Counted from the first letter of the stretch, positions 26,368 through 35,433 are shown. The stretch: 55,071 nucleotides of DNA from Myxococcaceae bacterium (GCA_019686135.1 JADGHL010000019.1:1-55071), one strand, 5' to 3'. A program made the numbers and translations. Notes: a model not told the origin generated them from the letters alone.

Positions 26368-27339
26368 ATGAGCGGCTCCGGCTCCAATGCAGCGCCCACG
26401 ACGTCCCACGGCGAGGTGATCCAGCGGTTGGCGGGTGATGGCCGGACGGTCAGTACGTCGGCGTCAGGGTCCGCACGCTGCTCCGGCAGGCGGAGGCGCA
26501 CGGCGTCTGGCACTGGGTGGTGAACCCCTATGACGGCTGCGAGTTCGCCTGCACGCACTGCCCCGCTCGGATGGATTTCAAGGAGACGGTGGACTGGCGC
26601 GCGTTCGAGACGCAAATCCGGGTCCGCACCAATGCAGCCGAGGCCCTTCTGCGCGACCTCCACGCGTCCGACTTCGAGCGCCGTCAGGTGGTGCTGGGCG
26701 GTAGTGGCGATCCCTGGCAGCAGGCGGAGGAACACTTCCGGGTGACTCGCGCGCTCCTCGAGGCGATGGCTCGGGTCGAAGGCGTGGACCTGCGGATCAA
26801 CACGCGCTCGTCGTTGATCGCCCGCGACACGGACGTGCTCCGGCGGATCGGCCTTCTCCATCCCGTCGATGGACGAGCGGATCAACCGCCTGATGGAGCC
26901 GCGTGCGCCGTCTGCCTTCCGCCGGCTCGCCGCGATGGAGGCACTCGCGAAAGCGGGCATCTCGGTCGGTCTGATGGTGGCCCCGGTGATGATGGGGCTG
27001 GACGAAGAGGAGATGGGCCTCGAGACGATGATCGCCCGCGCCGCCAACGCGGGCGCCCGCTTCGCCGGGATGAAGCTCTTCGAGCTGTTGCCGGGCCAGC
27101 GCGAGCAGTGGCTTGCGCACGTGACGGCGGCATACCCGGAATCGGCGAGCCGCTTCCGGCGGGTGTCTGGCCGCCGGGCGCCCAACGAGGACGAGCGCGC
27201 CACCCTGTTCGCTCACTTCGAGCTGCTCTGCCAGAAGCACGGCCTGTTGCCGATCCACGACGCGGTCTCCATCCGCGCCGAACCGCGGCGCGACACTGCC
27301 GAACAGCTCAAGCTCTTCGACTCCGCCAAACTCGGCTGA
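26368..27339 (+). CDS. Radical SAM protein of the spore-photolyase-like family (two apparent frameshifts)
   Basis: Three frames together give one protein. The ATG at 26368 gives MSGSGSNAAPTTSHGEVIQR, then LAGDGRT. After a break at 26447 the next frame gives GQYVGVRVRTLLRQAE and HGVWHWVVNPYDGCEFACTH with the 4Fe-4S motif CEFACTHC (Cx3Cx2C). After a break at 26850 the third frame gives FSIPSMDERINRLMEP to the stop. Family members (Rv2578c-like) have exactly this order, including HW-NPY-GC--AC-YC and SIP-LDE-----EP-APS. The first break needs one added base, the second one removed base. If both are real the gene is inactive; otherwise it is an intact roughly 324-residue enzyme. Confidence 0.7.
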
Positions 27340-27418
27340 TGCGCGCCCAGCGTCCGGGCAGCCACCCGGGTCATTCGGGGCAGTGGCAGGACGCGGCTTT
27401 GAAGTAGCATCGCCCGCC

Positions 27419-28714
27419 ATGTCGAGGTGGTGGACGATCGTGGGTGTCGTGGCGCTCCTGTCGGCGTGCAGGCGGGAACAGCCGCCGGCGAATGCTCCGG
27501 CGGCGCTCACGCCGGTCCCGCATGAGGCGCCCGCCCCCTCGGCGCCGGGCAGGACGTCCGGACCCGTCGCGCTCCCGTCGGCGCCTCCGCCCAGGCAGCA
27601 GGCCCAGCCGGTCGCGCTGGAGGTGAAACCGGCCAACGTCAAGACGACGCCGCACAATGAGCCGCTGCCCCCGTGCAAGAGCAAGGGCGATCCGCTGGAG
27701 GCGGCGCGCCGCTACTACGACGCCGAACAGTTCGAGGAGGCGCTCTCCTGCGCCGCGCAGGCCACCGCCTTCTATCCGGACCTGCCCCAGTCCCACTCCG
27801 AGCGCGGCGCCGCGCTCTCCGCGCTCGGGAGGTTCGAAGAGGCGGAGCTGGCGTACGCGCGCGCGCTCGCGCTCGATCCCGACTACCCGGACGCGCTCCT
27901 CGGCGCAGCGCACCTGTTCGCGGTGAGCCTGCCCTCGTCGCGGGAGAACGACGAGCTGGCTTCCGTGTACGCGGAGAAGGGCTTGGCCCACGCGCGCGCC
28001 GAGCACGACCCGAAGCTGGCGATGCAGTTCGCGCTCGTGTCGGCGATGGCCTTCAACGACCTCGGCCGTTCCAACGACGCGCTGGCACGCGCCGACGAAG
28101 TGCTCGAGCACGATCGCCGCAACCGCGAGGCGCAGTACGAGCGCGCGGTCGCGCTGTTCGAGCTGTGCCGCTTCGCCGAGGCCCGGGCGGCCTTCACCCC
28201 GCTGCTCAACGACCCGGAGCGCGGGGCGCATGCGCACCATCACCTCGGGTTGATCCTCGAGCGCGAAGGGAAGTTCGAGGAGGCGGAGCGGCACTTCGCC
28301 ATCGCCCGGAAGGAGGCGCCGGAGGACTTCCCCCCACCGGTGCTCTTGTCGCCCGCGGAGTTCAAGGCGGAGGTGGACAAGGCGGTGACGGCGCTCCCCG
28401 AGGACATGAAGCGCGATCTGGTGGGTGTGCCGGTGACGGCGGAGGACCTCCCGGACGAAGCGGATCTGCTCGGCGGCGATCCGCCCCTGTCGCCCACCAT
28501 CCTCGGCCTGTTCCGCGGGCCGCCTCTGGGCGAACGGTGCGATCCTGAACCCGGTCAGCCCTGCCGGAGCGTGGCGCTGTACCGGCTCAACCTCGCCCGC
28601 GCGGTGGAGACACGGGACGAGCTGATCGAACAGATCCGGGTCACCCTGCTGCACGAAGTAGGGCACCTCCGCGGCGAGGACGACTTCGAGCTCGCCGCCC
28701 GCGGGCTCGAATAG
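27419..28714 (+). CDS. TPR lipoprotein with C-terminal HExxH metallopeptidase-like domain
   Basis: 431 residues. The lipobox is LSAC (Cys17); a Pro/Ala linker follows. About four to five TPR-like helical repeats follow (for example SHSERGAALSALGRFEEAEL, then ARALALDPDYPDALL). The last 100 residues are a minimal metalloprotease-like domain with HEVGHLRGEDD, the HExxH Zn site with the downstream acidic cluster of the zincin-like MMP family. It probably acts in the periplasm or at the membrane; the substrate is unknown. The stop overlaps the GTG of the next gene by one base (TAGTG). Confidence 0.82.
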   Translation: MSRWWTIVGVVALLSACRREQPPANAPAALTPVPHEAPAPSAPGRTSGPVALPSAPPPRQQAQPVALEVKPANVKTTPHNEPLPPCKSKGDPLEAARRYYDAEQFEEALSCAAQATAFYPDLPQSHSERGAALSALGRFEEAELAYARALALDPDYPDALLGAAHLFAVSLPSSRENDELASVYAEKGLAHARAEHDPKLAMQFALVSAMAFNDLGRSNDALARADEVLEHDRRNREAQYERAVALFELCRFAEARAAFTPLLNDPERGAHAHHHLGLILEREGKFEEAERHFAIARKEAPEDFPPPVLLSPAEFKAEVDKAVTALPEDMKRDLVGVPVTAEDLPDEADLLGGDPPLSPTILGLFRGPPLGERCDPEPGQPCRSVALYRLNLARAVETRDELIEQIRVTLLHEVGHLRGEDDFELAARGLE

Positions 28715-29916
28715 TGGCGCGGTCCCAGAAGCTCCGCCGCGACGGACTCTGCGTCGCCCGTGTCAACGCCCGCGGCGCTTCGCGGCTGCGCCGGCTCAAC
28801 CCGTGGTGCTACCGAACGGATCTCGAGGTTGCGCCGGACACCCGCGAGCGAGGGGCGATCGTCGTGGTGGAGGATGCGCAGGGCAATCCCATCGGCCAGG
28901 CGTTCTACGCCCAGACCTCGCCGCTGGCTTTGCGCCTCATCACGCGCCGGCTCCCCGGCGAGGAGCCGATCGACGAGGACTTCTGGCGCGCCCGGCTGCG
29001 CGCGGCGATCGCCCGGCGGGCTGTATTGGGCAATCGGGACGCCGTCCGGCTCGTCCACGGCGAGTGCGATCTCATTCCCGGGCTGTTCGTCGATCGCTAC
29101 GGCCACGGGCTGACAATCCAGACGCTCGCAGAGGGCGCGGACGCGCGGAAGGAGCTGTTCGCCAGGATCCTCGTGGAGCTCACCGGGGCGACGCACGTGG
29201 TCTGCCGCGACGATGCCTCGGGCCGGGACTGGGAAGGGCTGCCGCGGGAGACGAAGGTGCTCTTCGGCGAAGGGCCGCCGCGCTTCGTCTTCCACGAGGG
29301 GAGGAACCGCTTCGAGGTCGACCTGCTCGGGGACTTGAAGACCGGCTCGTTCCTCGATCAAGTCGACAACCACCTGCGCGCGGGCGAGCTCGGGCGCGGC
29401 GAGGCGCTGGACTGCTTCAGCTACCACGGCGGGTTCGCGCTCGCTCTGGCGGCGAACTGCACCTCGGTGCTTGCCGTCGAACAGGACGAACGCGCCGCGG
29501 CCCGCGCAGCGCACAACGCGAAGGTGAACGGCCACGACAACGTCAGCGTCCGTCACGGGAACGCCTTCGACGTCCTCCACGAGTTCGACCGCGCCGGCCG
29601 AAGGTTCGACACCATCGTGGTCGACCCGCCGGGGCTGGCCAAGCGGCGGGAGGGACTCTCCAGCGCGCTGCGCGCCTACCATGAGCTCAACCTGAGGGCG
29701 CTGCGCTGCCTGCGTCCGGAGGGCCTGTTGGTGACCTGTTCGTGTTCCGGAAAGCTGGACCGCAGCGGCTTCGAGGCGATGGTGTTGAACGCCGCCGCGG
29801 ACGCGAAGCGGAGCGTGCAGATCCTCGAACGCCGCGGCGCCGGGCTCGATCACCCGGTGCTGGCGACGCTGCCGGAGAGCGAATACCTCAAGGCCTGGTT
29901 TTTGCGCGTGCTGTGA
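28714..29916 (+). CDS. Class I SAM-dependent rRNA methyltransferase, RlmI/RlmK-like
   Basis: A 400-residue protein with an N-terminal PUA-like domain (RLRRLNPWCYRTDL) and a C-terminal class I methyltransferase: DLKTGSFLDQVDNHLR, CFSYHGGFALALAANC, the SAM-binding VLAVEQDERAA, and VVDPPGLAKRREGLS. This is the order of RlmI and the K domain of RlmKL, which methylate cytosine or guanine of 23S rRNA. The C-terminal TCSCSGKLDRSGFEAMV motif is conserved in the family. The start is a GTG overlapping the previous stop codon by one base, so it is translationally coupled to the TPR lipoprotein. Confidence 0.88.
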   Translation: MARSQKLRRDGLCVARVNARGASRLRRLNPWCYRTDLEVAPDTRERGAIVVVEDAQGNPIGQAFYAQTSPLALRLITRRLPGEEPIDEDFWRARLRAAIARRAVLGNRDAVRLVHGECDLIPGLFVDRYGHGLTIQTLAEGADARKELFARILVELTGATHVVCRDDASGRDWEGLPRETKVLFGEGPPRFVFHEGRNRFEVDLLGDLKTGSFLDQVDNHLRAGELGRGEALDCFSYHGGFALALAANCTSVLAVEQDERAAARAAHNAKVNGHDNVSVRHGNAFDVLHEFDRAGRRFDTIVVDPPGLAKRREGLSSALRAYHELNLRALRCLRPEGLLVTCSCSGKLDRSGFEAMVLNAAADAKRSVQILERRGAGLDHPVLATLPESEYLKAWFLRVL

Positions 29917-29928
29917 GCCGCCCGCCGC

Positions 29929-30420
29929 TCAGGAGAGGCCCAGCTCCTTCTTCAGCCGGCCGACGATCTTGAAGTACTCGGTTCGGGTGAAGGGGACGTT
30001 GAGGATGTAGAAGTCCTTGCGCTGCAGCCCCACGCACCCGAAGCAGTAATTGCAGTCGGAGAGATTGCGGCACATCACCAGGTAGGCGCTCTGCGTGCAG
30101 TGCTCGGACTGGACGCAGTACGCGCAGCCCTGGCAGTTCTTCGAATCCACGCAGTGGGAGCAGTTGGTGCACAGCTCGCAGCGCACGCAGTAGTTGCACG
30201 CGTAGCAGCTGTCGCAGTCGCGGCAGAACATGCAGCTCGAGCAGCGCGTGCAGCCCACGCAGTTGTAGGAGCCCGGGTTCCCCGGTTCCGTGGAGTAGCC
30301 CTTGGTGAGCCTGGCCAGCGCGTCGAGGAAGTCGCGCTTATTGAGGCCGGCGATCTCCTGCTGCCGCCCCTCGAGGCGTTCTTCCCTTGCTGGCGCGCGT
30401 TCGACGGCGGAGGTCTTCAT
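29929..30420 (-). CDS. Cysteine-periodic protein (CxxC repeats)
   Basis: 163 residues. The middle 80 residues hold 21 cysteines, most at exact three-residue spacing (NCVGCTRCSSCMFCRDCDSC, then NYCVRCELCTNCSHC). Such strict periodicity suggests a narrow beta-solenoid or metal- or thiol-rich structure. The flanks are ordinary helical sequence (KRDFLDALARLTKGYS and FTRTEYFKIVGRLKKEL), and there is no signal peptide, so it is cytoplasmic. Similar proteins occur in myxobacteria (sometimes mislabelled caib/baif family); the function is unknown. It is convergent with the methyltransferase gene. Confidence 0.85.
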   Translation of the reverse strand: MKTSAVERAPAREERLEGRQQEIAGLNKRDFLDALARLTKGYSTEPGNPGSYNCVGCTRCSSCMFCRDCDSCYACNYCVRCELCTNCSHCVDSKNCQGCAYCVQSEHCTQSAYLVMCRNLSDCNYCFGCVGLQRKDFYILNVPFTRTEYFKIVGRLKKELGLS

Positions 30421-30432
30421 GCGGACGGGAGC

Positions 30433-31005
30433 CTAACGGAGAAGGGCGAGCGCGTTGAGATCCATCTGGTTCGCCACGCTGCGGACCTCGGCGGTGCCCT
30501 CGACGTTGCGGGAGGTGACCGCCACCACGAAGCGCCCCGCCACGAGGAGGTTGGCCTCCGCGCGCTGGTTCACCCGGTCGTAGCGGACGAACCCGATGGC
30601 GTCGTGGTGGATGATCGGCCGGGTGGGATCCGTCTCGTCGCGGTTCGCCGCGTCGCGTGCGGCGGCGCGGATCGCCCGGCCCAGCTCCTCGGCCAGGGTG
30701 GTGTCGACGATCCGCACGGAGATCTCCTTGCCGTCCGCGCCGGTGTAGACCTGTTCCGCCTCGCTGATCGACACCTCGCGGTAGCGGCCGCTCGAGCCCT
30801 CGATGCCGGCCGGCTCGTAGCCCGGGAGCGACTTCGGCAGGTGCCGCGCCAGATCCTCGAAGCGGACGCACGGGAACTTCGCCACGGGCGCGGTGAGCGC
30901 GTCGCCCTGCGGATCGGCGGCGGGCGGTGGCGCCTCCTCCTTCGCGCACCCGGCGCCGGTTACCACCAGCACCAACGCAAGCACCGCACGACGGACGACA
31001 CGCAC
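30433..31005 (-). CDS. Putative lipoprotein
   Basis: 190 residues with a lipoprotein signal (lipobox GAGC, Cys20). The mature part begins with a Pro/Ala linker and continues as an alpha/beta domain (VRFEDLARHLPKSLPGYEPA, then EVSISEAEQVYTGADGKEIS and VRIVDTTLAEELGRAIR). No recognised family, though DUF-type periplasmic lipoproteins with this look are frequent in myxobacteria. It is upstream of and in the same direction as the cysteine-periodic gene, 12 bases apart, so they may share a transcript. Confidence 0.72.
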   Translation of the reverse strand: MRVVRRAVLALVLVVTGAGCAKEEAPPPAADPQGDALTAPVAKFPCVRFEDLARHLPKSLPGYEPAGIEGSSGRYREVSISEAEQVYTGADGKEISVRIVDTTLAEELGRAIRAAARDAANRDETDPTRPIIHHDAIGFVRYDRVNQRAEANLLVAGRFVVAVTSRNVEGTAEVRSVANQMDLNALALLR

Positions 31006-31081
31006 GACGCCATGAGAAGCGATGGCCGGCGGGAGAGCAATGGGCCACTCGGCGCACAGAGGCGCACAGCGCCGGGCGGGT

Positions 31082-32032
31082 TCACGCGCGCTGCCTGAGC
31101 GCGAGCTCCGCCGGGTCGGGGTGGAGGTAGGTCTGCTGGGCGATCCAGTCCACCGGGTGACGGCGGATGTGGTGCCGCAGGAGCGTCAGCGGGACCAGCA
31201 GCGGGACCTGTTCGTTCCGGTAGGCGTCGATCGCCTCCATCAGCTCGGTGCGATCGCCGGCGTCCAGCACGTGCTTGAGGTGGCCCTGCAGGTGCTGGAG
31301 CACGTCGACGTGTTGCCGCCGCGTGGGCATCCGCCCGAGCGCCGTCATGAACATCGCAGCGTAGGTGTCGAGCACCGCCCGCGACGGCGCGCGGTGCAGC
31401 TTCGCCACCAGCCGCCCGAGCTCGCGCGCTTTGGCGGGGTGGTGCGCGAACAGCGTCATCTTGTGCGCGGTGTGGAAGGCGACCAGGTCCTTCGCCGTAG
31501 GGGTGGACGCGCACAGCCGGCGGAGCCGGTGGAAGGCGAAGATGCGTTCGATGAAGTGCTCGCGCGCCGCCCGGTCCTGAAGGTGGCTTTCGTCGACGAT
31601 CGGAAGGAGCGGATAGCGCGCGGCGAGCGCCTCCGCGAAGAGCCCGCGGCCCATGGGCCTGGGCGAACCGCCGGCGGACTTGAACACCGGGACGCCTACC
31701 GGCCCGCAGGAGGGCGAGTTGCGCTTGAGGATGTAGCCGTCGAGGTCCTCCAGCCCGCGCACCCGCCGGGACGAAAAGCGCCGCATCCGGTCCGACAGGT
31801 CCTCGCCCGTGGCGGTCACCACCATCCGGGGCGACGACGGCGTCCCCGCAAGGTGCAGCGTGGGCCGCGGCACGCCCAGCCCCAGCTCCACCTCCGGGCA
31901 GACCTCCACGAAGTCGACCCACCCGCCGAGCGTGTCGGCGATGAAGTCGTTCCGTCTGTGTCCACCGTCGTAGCGAACCGCCCGCCCGAGCAGGCACGCG
32001 CTCACGCCCAGCCGCAACCGTGTCTGCGCCAC
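31082..32032 (-). CDS. DUF523 and DUF1722 domain protein (YbgA-like)
   Basis: 316 residues. The N-terminal DUF523 domain has LGVSACLLGRAVRYDGGHRR and ILKRNSPSCGPVGV with conserved cysteines, as in 2-thiouracil desulfurase (TudS) relatives. The C-terminal DUF1722 domain (YbgA) starts near FIERIFAFHRLRRL and includes VAFHTAHKMTLFAHHP. The two-domain architecture is common in proteobacteria, often near photolyase or MerR genes. No such neighbour is present here; the next minus-strand gene upstream (32034-32714) ends one base before this one's start. A role in thiolated-base removal is inference from the domain. Confidence 0.85.
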   Translation of the reverse strand: MAQTRLRLGVSACLLGRAVRYDGGHRRNDFIADTLGGWVDFVEVCPEVELGLGVPRPTLHLAGTPSSPRMVVTATGEDLSDRMRRFSSRRVRGLEDLDGYILKRNSPSCGPVGVPVFKSAGGSPRPMGRGLFAEALAARYPLLPIVDESHLQDRAAREHFIERIFAFHRLRRLCASTPTAKDLVAFHTAHKMTLFAHHPAKARELGRLVAKLHRAPSRAVLDTYAAMFMTALGRMPTRRQHVDVLQHLQGHLKHVLDAGDRTELMEAIDAYRNEQVPLLVPLTLLRHHIRRHPVDWIAQQTYLHPDPAELALRQRA

Positions 32033-32033
32033 G

Positions 32034-32714
32034 CTAGAACACCGCCTCCAGCCGCCCGCGCAATTCTTCCCGCTCCGGCCAGTGGAGCGAGGAGCGTGGG
32101 ATGGTGGCGCGCAGTGTCTCGCCGTCGAGCCGGATGTCCAGAAGGTCTCCGGTGGCCAGCTCGATGCGGCGGACGCCGCCGAGCGCCTGACGCCCCAGCG
32201 GCTCGCCGCACAGATCCACCAGCACCGTGCCCAAAGCTTCCAGGAGACGGTCCAGCGCGCGCAGCTGCATCCGCGCGGCGGAAGGCGAAAGGGGCTCGAG
32301 CGCGATCGTCACCTCGGAGCCGAGCGCCAAGGAGATCTCCGCGGAGAGCTCGGCCGCGCGCTGTTCCAACGCCTCGCGCGACGGGGGCACCGGGACCTGG
32401 AGCTCTGCGAGCAAGAGCTCCGGATCGTGGAGGGTGACCGCGTCGATGGAGCGCACGCGGACCCAGGTGAGCGACGGCGCGGTGCTGCCCGAAGGCAGCG
32501 CGCGGATGACCAGCGCGCTCTCGCTGATGTCATCCGTCCGGTCCACGAGGAGCCCTTCGATGGCCCGGCCGCTCGTCAGGTGCAAGGTCAGCCGCGGCGG
32601 CGAGACGGCCGCGCCCGCGCCTACGTGCCGGGCGATCTCCGCGGCCAGATCCAGAAGCCGCTCCACCCCGCCACCGACGCGCTCGAGCACCTCCTTCTGG
32701 ATGGCCAGGTCCAT
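32034..32714 (-). CDS. Hypothetical protein, coiled-coil and beta-rich
   Basis: 226 residues starting MDLAIQKEVLERVGGGVERL. I chose the ATG at 32714 because the open frame upstream is not coding-like. The first 40 residues are helical, then a beta-rich segment (RLTLHLTSGRAIEGLLVDRT) reminiscent of an Sm-like or PilZ-size barrel, then a helical middle (LEQRAAELSAEISLALGSE). No signal peptide and no recognised family. It ends one base before the start of the DUF523 gene and is divergent from the helicase gene. Confidence 0.65.
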   Translation of the reverse strand: MDLAIQKEVLERVGGGVERLLDLAAEIARHVGAGAAVSPPRLTLHLTSGRAIEGLLVDRTDDISESALVIRALPSGSTAPSLTWVRVRSIDAVTLHDPELLLAELQVPVPPSREALEQRAAELSAEISLALGSEVTIALEPLSPSAARMQLRALDRLLEALGTVLVDLCGEPLGRQALGGVRRIELATGDLLDIRLDGETLRATIPRSSLHWPEREELRGRLEAVF

Positions 32715-32796
32715 GCCGTCGCTCCGCTTCGGCGAAGGTACGCACGGGTGGAAGTCAAGTCTTGCGGCGCCGGTCGCACTCGTCGCAAAAGGCCGC

Positions 32797-34866
32797 GTGG
32801 ATCTTTCCCGACTCAACCCGCCGCAGCGAAAGGCCGTGGAGACCACCGAGGGCCCGCTGCTCGTGCTGGCGGGCGCGGGCAGCGGGAAGACGCGCGTCAT
32901 CACCCACCGGATCGCCCACCTCCTGGAGCTGGGCGTGCCGGCGAAGGCGATCCTCGCGGTCACCTTCACCAACAAGGCCGCCGCGGAGATGAAGGAGCGC
33001 GTCGTCCACCTCGCTGGCAAGAAGGCCTCCGGCGTCCTGGTCTGCACCTTCCACGCCTTCGGGGCCGAGGTGCTCAAGGAGGACATCCACCGGCTCGGCT
33101 ACCCGAAGAAGTTCGCCATCGCCGACACGGGCGATCAGCTCGCGCTGGTGCGCCGCGGGATGCGCGAGCGCCGGATCGACGATCGCGCCTTCGACGCGCG
33201 CAAGGTCCTCACGGCGATCTCCAGGGCGAAGAACGCCAACGAGATCCCTCAGCCGAAGCCGGAGGGGCAGGGCGACGACTATGACCTCATCACCGCCGAA
33301 ATCTTCCCGCTCTACCAGCTCGGGCTGCGGGCGATGGGCGCGGTGGACTTCGACGATCTGATCGTCCTGCCCGCGAAGCTGTTCCGCGAGCACCCGGAGA
33401 CGCGCCAGAAGTACACCCGGCGCTTCCGCTACCTGCTCGTGGACGAGTTCCAGGACACCAACGTCTCCCAGCTCGAGCTGCTTCGGCTGCTGGCCGGCGA
33501 GAAGATGAACGTCTGCGCGGTGGGGGACGACGACCAGTGCATCTACAGCTGGCGCGGCGCGGAGGTGCGGAACATCCTGCACTTCGACACCTTCTTCCCC
33601 GGCGGATCGGAGGTCCGGCTCGAACAGAACTACCGTTCGCGCCAGGTGATCCTCGACGCGGCGAACGCCGTCATCGCCCAGAACCCGGAGCGCAAGCCGA
33701 AGCGGATGTGGACCGACCTCGCTGGGGGCGACCGGATCGTCCACGTGGTCGCGCCCAACGAGGAGGAGGAGGCGCGCTTCGTCGCCCACGAGATTGGCCG
33801 GCTGATCCACGTGGAGGGCATCCCGCCCGACGAGATCGCCGTGCTGTACCGCACCAACGGCCAGGCGCATCCGGTGGAGGAGGCGCTCCGGGAGAAGCAG
33901 ATCGCCTTCGAGGTCGTCGGCGGGTCGGAGTTCTTCGACCGGCGCGAGGTGAAGGACGTCATCGCCTACTTCAAGGTGATCGCCAATCCGCGTGACGAGG
34001 TCTCGCTGCTGCGGATCGTCAACGCCCCCGCCCGCGGGATCGGCGACGTCACCATGGAGCGGCTCACCGCCCACGCCCGGGCGCTGGACATCCCGCTGTG
34101 GGAGGCGATGTGCCGTGCCGCCGAGTTCGACGATCTCCCGCGCGGCGCGGCGGACGCGGTGGCGGCGTTCATCGAGCTGATCGATCGGTACCGCCGGCTG
34201 TTCGCCAAGGGGAACCTCGCGGAGATCACCCGCCGCATGCTGGACGAGATCGGCTTTCGGGAGGCCACCCGCGCGCTGGCGCCCTCCGCGACCGCGGCCG
34301 ACCGGAAGCTCAAGAGCGTCGACCAGGTCCTCGCCTCGCTCGACCGGTACGAAAAGCGGGAGGGGCCGAAGGCGGGGCTTCTGACCTACCTGAATCGGTT
34401 GTCCCTCGATTCACGCGAGGAGGAGGAGGCGCCGTCCGGTGGCCGCCGGGTCACCCTGATGACGCTGCACGGCGCCAAGGGGCTGGAGTGGCGGGTGGTC
34501 TTTCTGATCGGGATGGAGGAGGACCTTCTGCCGCACTCGGGCATGCAGGGCGAGCCTCAGAACCTGCCGGAGGAGCGCCGGCTCTGCTACGTGGGGATCA
34601 CCCGCGCGCGGGAGAAGCTCTACCTCACCCGCGCAGCCACCCGGATCAAGCGCGGCAAGGAGGTCCCACGGACGCCGAGCCGTTTTCTGGCCGATCTGCC
34701 CCCGGAGCTGATCGAGCTGCGCGACCTCTCCGCGCCCCCGCCCCAGCCGACGAACATCTACGCCGCCCTGAGGGAGAAGTTCAGGGCCCGGGCCGAAGCC
34801 GCCCCGCCTGCTGCCCAGTCGCCAACGTCCGGACCCGCGAAGGCCGACTCACCGCACGGCGCTTGA
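32797..34866 (+). CDS. UvrD/Rep-family superfamily 1 DNA helicase
   Basis: A 689-residue 3'-5' helicase that unwinds DNA with ATP in replication restart or repair. Motifs in order: Q motif LNPPQRKAV, Walker A AGAGSGKT, Ia TFTNKAAAEMKER, Walker B LLVDEFQDTN, III GDDDQCIYSWRGA, IV RLEQNYRS, V TLHGAKGLEW, and VI YVGITRAREKLYL. Length and sequence are close to Rep (673) and shorter than UvrD and PcrA with full tails. The start is set at GTG 32797 (VDLSRLNPPQRKAV) just before the Q motif; the frame is open upstream but not coding-like. The stop codon overlaps the -35 box of the rplM promoter. Confidence 0.92.
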   Translation: MDLSRLNPPQRKAVETTEGPLLVLAGAGSGKTRVITHRIAHLLELGVPAKAILAVTFTNKAAAEMKERVVHLAGKKASGVLVCTFHAFGAEVLKEDIHRLGYPKKFAIADTGDQLALVRRGMRERRIDDRAFDARKVLTAISRAKNANEIPQPKPEGQGDDYDLITAEIFPLYQLGLRAMGAVDFDDLIVLPAKLFREHPETRQKYTRRFRYLLVDEFQDTNVSQLELLRLLAGEKMNVCAVGDDDQCIYSWRGAEVRNILHFDTFFPGGSEVRLEQNYRSRQVILDAANAVIAQNPERKPKRMWTDLAGGDRIVHVVAPNEEEEARFVAHEIGRLIHVEGIPPDEIAVLYRTNGQAHPVEEALREKQIAFEVVGGSEFFDRREVKDVIAYFKVIANPRDEVSLLRIVNAPARGIGDVTMERLTAHARALDIPLWEAMCRAAEFDDLPRGAADAVAAFIELIDRYRRLFAKGNLAEITRRMLDEIGFREATRALAPSATAADRKLKSVDQVLASLDRYEKREGPKAGLLTYLNRLSLDSREEEEAPSGGRRVTLMTLHGAKGLEWRVVFLIGMEEDLLPHSGMQGEPQNLPEERRLCYVGITRAREKLYLTRAATRIKRGKEVPRTPSRFLADLPPELIELRDLSAPPPQPTNIYAALREKFRARAEAAPPAAQSPTSGPAKADSPHGA

Positions 34867-34891
34867 CATACATCCCCCGGACCCCTAGAAA
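34863..34891 (+). promoter_or_regulatory. Sigma70-type promoter of rplM-rpsI
   Basis: A consensus -35 TTGACA (34863-34868), 17-base spacer and -10 TAGAAA (34886-34891). The -35 overlaps the TGA stop of the upstream helicase gene (34864-34866). Transcription would start near 34898, leaving an 84-base leader before rplM. This is the clearest housekeeping promoter in the window. Confidence 0.8.
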
Positions 34892-34981
34892 GCCGCGCTC
34901 CCGGATGGCCCCCGGACTTTTTCGGGTGGGCTGGCGGGTTGGTTCTGCGGTCCAAAGCCCGCACAGTTTCGGAGTCTTTCG

Positions 34982-35428
34982 ATGCCTCACAAGACGTACA
35001 GCGCGCGCCCGGCGGACATCAAGCGCGAGTGGCACATCATCGACGTGTCCGACAAGGTGCTCGGCCGCGCCGCCAGCCAGATCGCCACCCTGCTCAAGGG
35101 CAAGCACAAGCCCATCTACACCCCGTCCATGGACACCGGCGATCACGTGATCGTGATCAACGCCGCGAAGGTGAAGGTCACGGGCAAGAAGGAGTCGGAC
35201 AAGCTCTACTACCGGCACCCGAACGCGGGTTTCCCCGGCGGCCTCAAGGTCACCAACCTGGCGAAGCTCCGCGAGCGGCACCCCGAGGACATCGTGATCA
35301 ACGCCGTGCGCCGGATGCTCCCGCGCAACGCGCTCGGCCGCCAGATGATGACCAAGCTCCGGGTCTATGCCGGCCCTGAGCACCCGCACATGGCCCAGAA
35401 GCCGAAGGCCCGCGAAGTCGAGGCGTAA
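34982..35428 (+). CDS. rplM: 50S ribosomal protein L13
   Basis: 148 residues, the normal length. It has the L13 fold with [20 protein letters not shown], the conserved [34 protein letters not shown], and [13 protein letters not shown] in the C-terminal rRNA-binding part. It is followed by rpsI after 5 bases, the usual pair. The strong promoter at 34863-34891 drives both. The leader between promoter and ATG contains short inverted segments, but I cannot identify a known L13 leader motif. Confidence 0.97.
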   Translation: MPHKTYSARPADIKREWHIIDVSDKVLGRAASQIATLLKGKHKPIYTPSMDTGDHVIVINAAKVKVTGKKESDKLYYRHPNAGFPGGLKVTNLAKLRERHPEDIVINAVRRMLPRNALGRQMMTKLRVYAGPEHPHMAQKPKAREVEA

Positions 35429-35433
35429 CGAAC

